NCBI GenBank assembly: GCA_956465555.1
Contig: OY101119.1
Location: 1,598,129-1,650,628 of the forward strand
Source: Nitzschia sp. pyKryTriq1
Taxonomy: Eukaryota; Bacillariophyta; Bacillariophyceae; Bacillariales; Bacillariaceae
Reading direction: 5' to 3'
Length of the DNA stretch: 52,500 nucleotides
This document shows, piece by piece, positions 34,997-44,602 of the stretch; position 1 is the stretch's first letter, and every line of letters begins with the position of its first letter. The translations under genes were made by a program, and so were the position numbers. The notes under the pieces were generated by a model. It had not been told where the DNA came from, ran no database searches, and worked only from the letters and a program-made list of their open reading frames with translations.

Positions 34997-36534
34997 GGAA
35001 TGGTGTGCTTGTACGGTACTGTAGATGCACTTGATTTGTTGAGCTCCGGTTTGCGAAAGAGGTGCTTGGTGCTTGGCATAGCTACCTTTACGGTACTGTG
35101 GTCGTACCGGTACTGTACCGGTACAGTACAAGTACCAGGTACTTTGTGCGTTGCACACGTAGATTCTGTACCAAGAGAGATGTACGCCCCACTACATACT
35201 GCTCTGTGTACTACCGGTATGTATGTGTTGCCGCTTGCCGCTGACTGCCGAGATTTGAGATTATTTTTTGAGATGCCTTCTTCGATGATGATTGAGATGA
35301 TGATGCTTTGCGCATGCGCGGACGGATTATTTTTTTAAGTTCGCCCCCTGGCGGCGGCGGTATTCTCTTTATTTTACCGGTCCACTCTGTAACGGTAGCC
35401 GTCGGCTGACGTACAGACTAGTTTTAGGGTCCTTTTAGGGGATTTTTAAGGGGGCCAGGCTGTGTACTACAGCCTCCCACGGCATCCTTGGAAAGAATTT
35501 ACCGGTACTTGTACTACTGTACGCCACACTGGAGTTTGACCATGGCGGCGGTAGGACCTCTATTCTTTTTCCAGAAGCTGTTTCGGCAGATGGACGTTGG
35601 CGATACACCACTCTGCTTGACTCTCCGCCTCCACCAAATCATTGCAACCCAAATGCCTTGCAATGCATTTGCGAAAGGCCACTGTATGCAACCCATAATG
35701 TGTTACCCTTGTTACACCATCGGCCATTATTTCGTCTTCTGCATCAAAATACTGCTGCCGAAGACTGAAGCATCGTTCCAGGTATTTGCAGGTACAAAGG
35801 TGCCAAAGTATCTTGGGTATTTCAGTTGGTATTTTGTTCATGATGGGAATGGAAAGAGAGAAATTATGAATACAAGAGTTGAAATGGGCAACAAATGACA
35901 GAAAGCGTAGTGGTGGGAGTTAGGAGTTGGTGTTTGTCCCACAAAAGAATTAGCCATACAAAATCCTTAAGAGCCCGGCCAGTGATAATTTGCGGAGCAT
36001 CTTGACAACCACACCAATGGGCTTCCTAGCCTGGTACGTTCGTAGGTACTGTAGAACATACTGGTATGGTGTAGACTGCTGTAGTCAAAGAATTCAGTCA
36101 TGAGTCAGTCTTGGAAGGCTAGTACAGTACTGTACTCGTTCTGTAGAAGAAGCTTTTGTCTCACGCCGGAACGATATTGCCTGTACCGCTAGTCTCTACT
36201 AGTAGGAGTACAAGAGTGCAAATACAACTAGTACGAGTACTCGCGAATTATGATGATAGCTGGCACAGAATTCCGTTCGTGTGAAGTATTCCGAGTAGTG
36301 ACCAGGCAGGACTGCGTTGTCAGTATTTTATCTCTTTTAGCTAGCAGATCGACTGAAATTTAATTACTCGTAGCTCTACCTGTACCGGTACATGATTTAT
36401 GAAAGAAATCTGCATGTATAAATTGTTTGGCAGTAAGTAGAAATTCCTTTCAGTGATTCCCTTTTGCTATCAAAGTCTGATGGAGCCATCTTGCCTCATT
36501 CTTCCTTACATTCTAGTGAGCTTATATTGCCAGT
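34997..36534. other. Spacer upstream of the 33252-34996 gene
   Basis: A GTAC cluster lies at 35080-35150 and another near 36040-36240. The most protein-like open frame is at 35560-35841 on the minus strand and is listed separately. Nothing else is supported. Confidence 0.45.
35560..35841 (-). CDS. Possible small protein or gene remnant, 93 residues
   Basis: A minus-strand frame starting MNKIPTEIPKILWHLCTCKY with mixed, fairly normal amino acid composition (AEDEIMADGV, HLGCNDLVEAESQAEW). No domain is recognised, and the plus strand is open over the same stretch. It could be a short gene, an exon or a decayed copy. Support is only composition. Confidence 0.2.
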   Translation of the reverse strand: MNKIPTEIPKILWHLCTCKYLERCFSLRQQYFDAEDEIMADGVTRVTHYGLHTVAFRKCIARHLGCNDLVEAESQAEWCIANVHLPKQLLEKE

Positions 36535-37485
36535 TCACACAACTTCAGATAATTTGGTATCCTCCATCTTCCTTTCTGATCCCGCCATTTCAACATCTTG
36601 ATTGACTTTCTCTCCAAAGTCACTTGGTTCTAATTCTCTGCCCGCTACTTCGTCCATGCCGTCACCTTGCGACACAAGCCACCATCTCAAAGAAAAAATC
36701 GGTATCTTTTGAACACAGCTAGCAACGATGATGGCCTGTAGACCAATGATCAAAGCAATAAAGCCGCATGTCATTGCAAAGGCTGGGTCCAACCACCAGA
36801 CTGCAGGAGCCTTTTCGATGACAACAGTTGTCACGAAGAGCCCAATAGCCAAGATGGTTCCAATCATGGAGCATAGTCCATCCTTACGCAGCGATGCCGA
36901 ATTCAATTTGTTGGCATAATGGAATTTGACAGTTGTCATTGCGGCGAAAATTGGAACACTGATAAAGGCAATGGCCATAACAATGGTCAGATTCGTGGAA
37001 TCTTCAGCCCCGCCCGCCAAGTCGTCAGCAGCGGAAGAAACCACACTAATTCCCAGAAGCACTAAAATTACAGAAATGGCCATGCTAGCGCGCTTTTCCC
37101 GCTTCCGCAGCAGCTCTTCCCTTTCCTTCGTCATTTCTCCCGGGCAATAAAATCTCCAAAGGACAACTACGCTTGATAAGAAATCGACACAATTTTCTAA
37201 CCCAAAAACCAAGCAAAGCGCAGATCCAGTGGCCTGAAATATCCAGTTACACCGAGGGTGGAAAAGTGAGACCAAATACCAGTTGGAAAGCTTTACACTG
37301 GACTCACCCTCGAGAAGGCTAAAAGACTGGCTTCAGCCATCAAGAAAATCTTCGAGCGAGCTCCAGTAGAGCATCCTCACCATGAAAAAAATCAGGCCAG
37401 CCGCTGCCGCACCGGCGGTCAGGACCACACTTATCCAAGAAAGGATGAATGCATGTTTGCTCGTAGGCTCGCTCCACCAAATCAT
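36535..37485 (-). CDS. TMEM163-like cation (zinc) transporter family membrane protein
   Basis: Two exons, 37485-37381 and 37233-36535, phase 0, 147-nt intron; 267 residues. Exon 1 ends with the first membrane helix (HAFILSWISVVLTAG...IFFM); exon 2 continues ATGSALCLVFGLENCVDFLSS then VVVLWRF, matching the D-x-L-S-S-x-x-V-L-W-R motif of TMEM163 and related cation diffusion facilitators. Four or five more hydrophobic segments follow (about 72-90, 102-122, 138-155 and 164-190), with Asp in VWWLDPAFA as in the family. It probably exports or sequesters a divalent metal. Inside the intron a second donor (about 37291) would add an alternative exon coding MAEASLLAFS. The start is uncertain: ATGs at 37647 and 37605 are also in frame. 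Confidence 0.75.
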
Positions 37486-38510
37486 TGGTATATTGCACGC
37501 TTGGGATAAGATGATATAGTCTACTGTATTATGAATACGTAGTACTGCAAGGAATGCTACAGTAAAGAAATTCAAATAGCGGCATGTGTGATGGGAGCGG
37601 CGCATAGTGGGCGTACCAGGTACCACCGTTTCGTACAATAAGTACATACCTAGGCATCTTGCTCTGAGCCTTCCGACTTGGAGTCTCGATGCCTGCCTCC
37701 GCCGCCGCCGCCGCCGCCTACAATACTACTTGAATTCATACTTCATACCTGAGACTACTGGTAGTCTTCTACTAACTTCACGGCACATGCGACTCGTTCG
37801 ATTCGCATCCATTTCCACAATGCCCTCCGGTCAAGGGCGGGGAGCGACCGCAGTGGGACGATTACAATAATCAATCATAATCACAAGTACCGTTAGTTTC
37901 TACTACTAGTAGTCTCTCTACTACTTTTTCGCTGCTTTACGATATAGCTTGATAGTTTTTCCTACTTCGCTGCTGTCTCTCTTTACTACTACAGTATGGT
38001 AAGCATGTAATAAAAGTTGAAAGTAGTGGGGGTGGCTCTTGTCCGTCACTTCGGGCTGCCGAAGGTCAATTCTCTAGAGAAGTTAGCACAGAGTATTCAA
38101 CAACTTCCTTGCCCCTGGGTGAAATTTGATTGAGTCGTTTTGGAATTTAAAGTCGTCTCAAACCAAATAAAATAGTAGGCATAGCCTACTTCTTCTACGA
38201 TGAGGGTGGTCTTGAAGGACAGATCGAGAATATTGTTGCGAAATCGTAGCAACCCTGTGCCGGTTAGTCATGCCTGTAGACCCCATCGACGTTTTGAGGC
38301 AGCGATTTCCACTTTCGCGAATAAATGATTGAAATAGCTCACACAATGCCGTCGCACTCGTACAAGACCTTTGAGACAGGCAAATCCATTCATTAATAAG
38401 CATCGCGTCCCTTCGCCTAGAGTGTTTTCAATGCCTCCTCCAAAGTCAGCGGAGCAAAGGGCTTGCGTTTCCTTCGACGTCTTCTGAGGATCCTTCACTA
38501 CGACAGTTGT
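37486..38510. other. Spacer between two minus-strand genes
   Basis: It contains a CCG/GCC trinucleotide run (about 37691-37713), CTACTAGTAG repeats and copy C of the dispersed motif. Minus-strand frames at 38158-38498 are open but unconvincing, and may belong to the alanine racemase 3' UTR. Confidence 0.5.
37923..37946 (-). repeat. Dispersed motif, copy C
   Basis: Opposite-strand match to 14205-14228, about 25 identical bases including CGATATAG at the end. It is again next to CTACTA repeats, so copies A and C share a wider context. Confidence 0.8.
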
Positions 38511-40727
38511 TTAACAGTATTGCCTCAGGACTCGTTCCTTGTCTAATCCACAAGTCAGTGCAGATTGTGTCGTCTTGAGTCTGGTGGCAATATCTTTTAA
38601 TGAAACCATGCCATCGCCGTCTTCGTCATCGCCAGGTCCCCACAGAATTGCCGTGTCTCCAACAACAACTTGAGCGCCCGGACTTGTCTTGTCACCAGCG
38701 TCACCCAATTCCACCATCATCATATCCATACAAATATTTCCCACCACCGGAAATACATGACCTCGAATCGTAACTTGACCATTCTTGTTGCCAAGCTCTC
38801 GTGGATAACCATCGGCAAAACCTATCGTCAGAGTGGCAATACGGACGTTGTGATCGGCTACGTAAGCGCGGTCATATCCTACCGATTCCCCCCTTTTCAA
38901 AATCGCAACGTGTCGTACGGAAGCCATCAACGTAGAAACCGCTCGTAGCTGTGGAAAACTGGGCCGTTGGCCATAAATGGCACCTCCTATCCTGACAAAG
39001 CCTCTCGTATCGGCAAATTCTTGAGTCAAAAGTTCTTTGGGATCAAAATGGTTGAGTGTTGTGGTGAGGAGGGCCGCAGAATTGTCTGTACTAATGGTCG
39101 GCACCGATATTCCGGCCGCACGAACACGTTTGAGCAGGTGTTTGAACTTGGTAATTTGAGCATTTGTATAGGTCGAGGTTGAATTGGCGTCGGCCATATG
39201 GGTAACCATCCCAAAGAATTCTATCGGACAATCAAATTTGACTTCCAGATCAACCAATTCTTTGATAATTTCCACAGAATCTCTTCTTTTTCCTTGCTCA
39301 TCTTTGGTTAAGGGATCTGTTCGGAAACCCAAACGTCCCATCCCACTATCTACCAATGCATGCCAACGCAATCGCTTTCTTTGGTTTCCCGTGGGTGGGT
39401 AGGCTTTCTTGTTCCCGCTGATCGGAACTCTGGGCTTTCCGTTCGCGTTTGTGTCATCGACCGGACACTGTGGCGAGTCTCCTGCATCGTCCTCGTCATC
39501 GTCGCCACTATCCATGAACACTTCACTTGTAGCTGCTTTTTGAATATTTCTTGAAATTCGGGCCGCCTCTTCAATGCCGGCGAAGGGTACGGCGTTCTTG
39601 TTGCCGTTGGCGAGAGTAGATACCAGATCAGCTTCAGAAGAAACCGGAGTGACACCCGAAGAATCCATTGACTGTGATGTGACCGAACCAGGTGGTTTTG
39701 CTTTCATGGGCTGCGTCGTCGCGGTTGTTGTCGTTTCCATCCGTGATTGCTGGTTTTTTAGAATTTCCCGAAGTTCCTTTGCGAGATCTGAGCCAGTTAC
39801 GTTTCCCAAAGTGGCTGAAGGGGGATGGTGGCGAGGTGTAACAGTATCGCCAGACTGCGAGTTCTCTGAAGTTGAAGCATCTGAAATGTTCGAATCTCGC
39901 TGCTCCATAACTCGGTTGGGCATGGTACGAGGAGCAGCAGGTGGATGGCCCTTGAGCGCCATTTCTTTGGCCTCCATAGCGGATCGTTCCACTTGAGTCC
40001 GTTTCCGCTCGTTGGGGTCGTGTACCCATTGATACAAGGCCTTCGCCACTTCAGGCCCGCTAATCATGACTTCAATTTGGTGGTGAAAGTAATCGTCGAA
40101 GCATCGCGGAAAACCAACAGGCGGGCCTAACACAAGAATTCGAATACTTGGCGGCCGCGCACTCCGCCTTCGTCCTGGGATGGTGAACGTCGTTGGAAGT
40201 GTGGCAAGAGTCATGTTGTCGTCGCCGCCTTTGACAAAGAGAGAAGTAACAGGCGACTTGTTCAGCTGTACGCCGTTGGAAGATCCTCCTGCGGTCTCTT
40301 GGAAGGCTCTGCGCAACGCGATTGCTTCTTCCAGTGTCGCCACGGCGAAAGCATAGGCCCCCATGCTGTCCGAGAGAAACAAAGCTGTTGCAATTGCGCC
40401 ATGTCCATATGCTATTGGTGGAGAAGAGTGGAGGCAAGGTAAGATTGACGCTCGATTCAACGGTGCCATATTGCATACAATGTGCAATGACACAAACGCA
40501 CGAAGACTCTACCCGTACTCACAATCCGCCTTGGTCACGCAAATCACATCGCATCGCTGGCGGTGAGCCGCTGATTCCACCTCGGAATAATTGTGTGACA
40601 GTGCGGAAAGACTAATGCGGTGGATCGCCCTGTGAAGGTTGTCGGGTTGAGGTGGAAGACGGTCAGCGGTGGTTGCCGTCGGGAAAACAATGGTCTGCGT
40701 TGGCGGTTGACCTGTCTCGCGGTGCAT
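38511..40727 (-). CDS. alr: Alanine racemase with a large inserted segment
   Basis: Two exons, 40727-40523 and 40411-38511, phase 1, 111-nt intron; 701 residues against about 370 for bacterial Alr. The splice builds VTKADSYGHGA, with Lys66 as the PLP-binding lysine. The catalytic Tyr is in VGYDRAYV (about 581). DSGMGRLGF, STDNSAALL, VRIGGAIYG, GFADGYPR and GNICMDMMMVELGD are all typical. Residues about 201-416 are an insertion rich in Ser, Thr, Pro and Asp (including DSGDDDEDDAGD) that splits the TIM barrel before WHALVDSGMG. It interconverts L- and D-alanine with PLP. There is no clear targeting sequence, so a cytosolic place is inferred. Confidence 0.92.
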
Positions 40728-41952
40728 TTTGGGGGTGCGGGATAGGGCGTCTGGAGTGAAACTACTTGTGCTTGTGGTGCAGTAATCAAGTGACGCTGAG
40801 GATTGTCAAGATTAATACAATAACGTGGACTGGCTTCCTTGGGAATCATCCGGGTATTTTAAAGTTACAATACAAAATACAATAATGTGGGGTGCTCTGT
40901 TTCTCGATGTCGAAGGTGTCGGTTCGGTTGTTGCATCATTATCAGTGCAGGTGGACAGTGCAAAGTGGACAGTCTGTTCTCCTCTCGTTTTTTGGTATGT
41001 GTGTCTGTACTTCGTACGTGGTGCAGACAGAAAAGTACGAGTGTACGTGCCGGTACGTGTACAGTCAGGAACGGTTCACAAACTCACAAAAACGAATCTG
41101 TCACGTCTGTCCGTCGCGCACGTTTCTTCATTATAGGCATATATATATTCATATACGACATTATCAGGACACACGACGGATTGCACGCAATGCGAGGTCT
41201 GTCATCCGTCACGAGGTTTGTGACGCGTCGCGAATACATCGCGACACGTCGAGGATAGCGATACCGGTACGATGGACGAGGACTATTAGGCGGCGTCTGT
41301 CGAAGCTGCGGTAGCCGCGTTGCGACGCGTCGCGATGTATTCGCGACGCGTCACAAACCTCGTGACGGATGACAGACCTCGCACTGCTTGCAATCCGTCG
41401 TGTGTCCTGATGATGTCGTATCAAATTATATATATGCCCACAATGAAGAAACGTGCGCGACGGACAGACGTGACTGATTCCGTTTTTGTGAGTTTGTCAA
41501 CGGTTCCACAGGGGCTAACGGTAATGTTGGCCCCTGCGTACAGTACAAGTACCAGGTACCTGGTACATACCGGTATGTACTGTAGACAATGCGTGCGGGA
41601 AGACAAGTGCTACGTACAACAGCCAGACTTGGGAGAACCAGATCAGAAAAAATACCGGTGCTAGTACAAAAATCAAAACAAACCAGAATGAAGAAAAAGA
41701 ATAATCATCATCATCATCATCATCCCATGGCAGGAGGAACCCAGGGATCAGCCACCGGTAAACTAGTAGAGTGTGTTGAGATTGAACTACGATACCCAAT
41801 TCTCTGGAGCGAGAGAGGCTGATCCTTATAAACACGAATTTCCTAAATTACGTTTTTCAAATCTCTACTACTACTAGGCTAGCTAGAGAGACCCCACCCC
41901 TTCACGAGCGAGCAGGCAGCACCGAACAAAGCATTGTTTGATTTCTCAACTA
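40728..41952. other. Spacer with a foldback element
   Basis: It begins with the alanine racemase promoter (CAATACAAAATACAATAA near 40867), then holds the foldback element, a GTAC cluster at 41538-41582 and an ATC run (41704-41724). Frames on both strands inside the foldback are mirror images and not genes. Confidence 0.6.
41070..41506. mobile_element. Foldback/MITE-like element with long terminal inverted repeats
   Basis: Left arm 41078-41251 and right arm about 41320-41497 are reverse complements over roughly 175 bp, with only about a dozen differences by eye, starting ACAAACTCACAAAAACG and containing GACGCGTCGCGAATACATCG. About 68 bp of unique sequence (with TACCGGTAC) lies between. AACGGTTC occurs directly outside both ends in the same orientation (41070-41077 and 41499-41506), which looks like a 7-8 bp target site duplication. 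No transposase is encoded, so it would be non-autonomous; the duplication length fits hAT or Mutator-type transposases. Confidence 0.85.
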
Positions 41953-43818
41953 CTAGGCCATGGCAGTATCGAAAAACTCCGCTTCGTCAAAGCTATCATT
42001 TTCGAAGCCAAATCGACGGGCCTCTCCCCCTCTAGAACTGTTTCTTTTCTTCGGCGTGGTGGTCCGGGGACTGAAGAATTCTTCGTTGCCGGTCGGAGAG
42101 AGTGGAAAATTGGTTCCTACCCTAAGATCAAAGGGCCTCCGGCGGAATTCAGTGGTGGAAGCGGCCACCAAAGACGAAGAATGGGTAGCACCCAAACTAT
42201 GGGGTGGAAGATCAACCGTTCCCAGCGCCATGCGGATCATTGAAGGCTGATTTCCTCTATTCTTTTCCAAGAAGCCTTTCCGGTGGTCAACTCTTTGTGG
42301 AGGACTTTCAGGCGGACTATTGTTTTCGTCTTGAAGTGCCATTGAAGACTCGTCGTCGTCAGTTTGAGAGTATAAGGATGCAGAAGGCATCGGCAACAAT
42401 TGACGGGACCTGATGGCGGTTGTATTTGTATAGGTTGGACATCCCAGAGTTTCTAGTCTCTTGCCAGTATCTGGTGCTGTGGGAGCAGTGGCTGGTTTTA
42501 CTGGGTGGGCTATTCTTGGCCCAGTGTGAGAAATTGCCTTGGGCTTTTCCGAAGAAATCGCTTCATCTGATGCGACGGAAACAGCAGCGCTGCTGTTTGT
42601 TTCGATCCCAAAACCACTATCCATAGTAATCTTCCCACTAGTGGAAGCTTCAGAAGCAGCAGGAGCAAAGGAGCCATACGTCTTGTTGTTCTCATGCTTG
42701 TCAAAGCTGGGACCGTCGTCGTCAAAGCTGGGCAACTTCGTCTCAGGCTCTTGGTTATCAAAGCTCGGACCTGTTGCCTCATGGCTGCCGTTCGGGCCCG
42801 TGTTGTGATCGAATGAAGCTTGTGCTGAAAGCTTCTCTTGGCGCTGATCACTCGGCCCTGGCTCATTTTCCTCGGATAATTGGGTTTCGTGCTCACTCTC
42901 ATCCGAATCGATCGACAACATTGGCTTCCCGAAGGCAAAGTTAGGTCGAAGTGTCAAAGGTTTGGGATGGTATTTGGTCAAATTGCATGGTGGTGGCAAG
43001 TCATCAACAGGGATCAAATCCTCGCTAAAGCATGGTTGCTCACCAATGTAGATCTGACTTGGAGGTGCCTCGATCGACATTTGCGGTGGGTCCATAGGAT
43101 ATTGCATTAAAGTCGACTGTTTGCCTTTTTCAGATTTGTTTTTCTCGTTTCTTGTTGGGGCCGCAGCACGATATGCCCGGTGGCTGTCTCTTCTATTTTC
43201 ACCCGGCAATACGAAATTGGACATGACATTGCGGTCTGAAACCTGACCACCAATGTTTCGGTATGGAAGTCTGCAACCAAAGTGTTTGGGGAATGACCGA
43301 TCAAAATTTTGGCTGGTGACGTTGAGTCCTCTACAAGCATCCATTGTGAGTTCCATGTTTTGGCGGCCAATAAAATTCATTCTGGGCACTGGAAATTTCA
43401 CTGTGAATTCGTTTTTCTTGGTTCTAGCTTCAACTCTGTTGGTTGAGAAGAACAAACCATCCATACATCCCATTTGAAGTACATCTTCTAAGCCGCCATC
43501 ATCGCCCGCAGAAATCGTGTGGGAAGAAGACGACTCGTCCTCATTGCCTCCTCCTGCTGGTGATGGATCCGAGCTGCAAAACGAAATGGCTTCATCTCGC
43601 GAGCTAGTGGCACGCACAACTCTAGGCGATGGCTTGGCTTCTTTCAACACGAAACTTGTCGACTCCACGGTTTGCCCTCGTTCTGGTGTCAGAATTTCGA
43701 CATGGTGCCCATTCTTGGCTTCCTGCTCCACCAATCCACGGGCTGTGAAGAGTTTTCTCTGCCCTCTTCTCCCCACTGTTGTCTTTCTGCGGGAGACGAA
43801 CGTTTCGCTTTCCACCAT
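41953..43818 (-). CDS. Disordered protein with SFD repeats, unknown function
   Basis: A single exon of 621 residues. The N-terminal 110 residues are basic then Ser/Asp-rich. About 110-220 is the most ordered part (MGCMDGLFFSTNRVEARTKK, FTVKFPVPRMNFIGRQNMEL), with alternating hydrophobic residues. From about 315 the sequence repeats S-F-D in ASFDHN, PSFDNQ, PSFDDDGPSFDKH and finally NDSFDEAEFFD. No membrane segment or signal is visible. It is divergent from the large gene at 44603, and both are Ser/Asp-rich, but I see no shared domain. Confidence 0.75.
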   Translation of the reverse strand: MVESETFVSRRKTTVGRRGQRKLFTARGLVEQEAKNGHHVEILTPERGQTVESTSFVLKEAKPSPRVVRATSSRDEAISFCSSDPSPAGGGNEDESSSSHTISAGDDGGLEDVLQMGCMDGLFFSTNRVEARTKKNEFTVKFPVPRMNFIGRQNMELTMDACRGLNVTSQNFDRSFPKHFGCRLPYRNIGGQVSDRNVMSNFVLPGENRRDSHRAYRAAAPTRNEKNKSEKGKQSTLMQYPMDPPQMSIEAPPSQIYIGEQPCFSEDLIPVDDLPPPCNLTKYHPKPLTLRPNFAFGKPMLSIDSDESEHETQLSEENEPGPSDQRQEKLSAQASFDHNTGPNGSHEATGPSFDNQEPETKLPSFDDDGPSFDKHENNKTYGSFAPAASEASTSGKITMDSGFGIETNSSAAVSVASDEAISSEKPKAISHTGPRIAHPVKPATAPTAPDTGKRLETLGCPTYTNTTAIRSRQLLPMPSASLYSQTDDDESSMALQDENNSPPESPPQRVDHRKGFLEKNRGNQPSMIRMALGTVDLPPHSLGATHSSSLVAASTTEFRRRPFDLRVGTNFPLSPTGNEEFFSPRTTTPKKRNSSRGGEARRFGFENDSFDEAEFFDTAMA

Positions 43819-44602
43819 GGTTAGCTGATCGACGTTGGATTATGGAAAGCGTGGCACTGCCAAGTATTATTTTGGACAGTCGAAAGGCAGGCAAGAAGGA
43901 CTGCCCACGCCGAGAGCAATCGAGATCATCTGTCTTTCGACTTGTCGGCATCAATTCTCAAAATCTTCCTGCGATGCGTTGGCGAGCCCAGGGCGAGCCT
44001 CTGTTGATATTTTTTATTGAATATTCGTATCCACGATATTTTTATGTTCCCTTTGTGAATAACCGTTATATTTAACGGTCAGAATCGCTATGGGCGCGCC
44101 CCCCGCCGCGACGTACCGTTACTGTATGAGTACCAGTACCAGGTACTTGTACGGTACTCGTACCTAGTACCGGTACCCGATGATTTCATCAGAGCGGTCG
44201 GTGGACAAGCCTCTACAGTACCGATAAGGTGCCAGTACGGCGGTACCGGTACTGTATTGTGCGCCATTCCGGCATGCTATGGTACTCCGTGTTAATGTAC
44301 GTGCGGCCGGTTTCCCATAACACTCTATTTACTTAGAGACGGGAGTCCTAAGTTACACCCGCCAAACGTCTAAGTATTCATCGCAGCCTAAGTAAAGCTA
44401 TATACGAACACGGATATTGTAATCCCCGCTAAAGGGCGCCATCCTGTCCGTCACAATTATACAAGCAAATTTGGGCTAGAACCAAGCAAGCAAACACCGA
44501 ACACGACGAGTGGGAACAATATTGTCTTGTCTACTATTTGCTCTGACCGGAGCTTCCAATGCACAGAAGTACAACTGTTGGGGTATTATATATCAATCGA
44601 CA
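43819..44602. other. Spacer between divergent genes
   Basis: It contains a GTAC-rich block (44112-44260) with several TACCGGTAC palindromes. It would be a shared promoter region for the two disordered proteins. Confidence 0.5.

Noticed and set aside
35488-35898. 136-codon plus-strand frame
   Set aside because: Cys/Phe/Tyr-rich composition and no domain; the opposite-strand frame is slightly more plausible but also weak.
41158-41424. Open frames on both strands rich in Arg and Ile
   Set aside because: They are mirror images arising from the inverted arms of the foldback element.
44510-44602. Extension of the large plus-strand gene upstream of 44603
   Set aside because: The open part begins with GTG, not ATG. 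A hydrophobic stretch there looks like a signal peptide but has no start codon.
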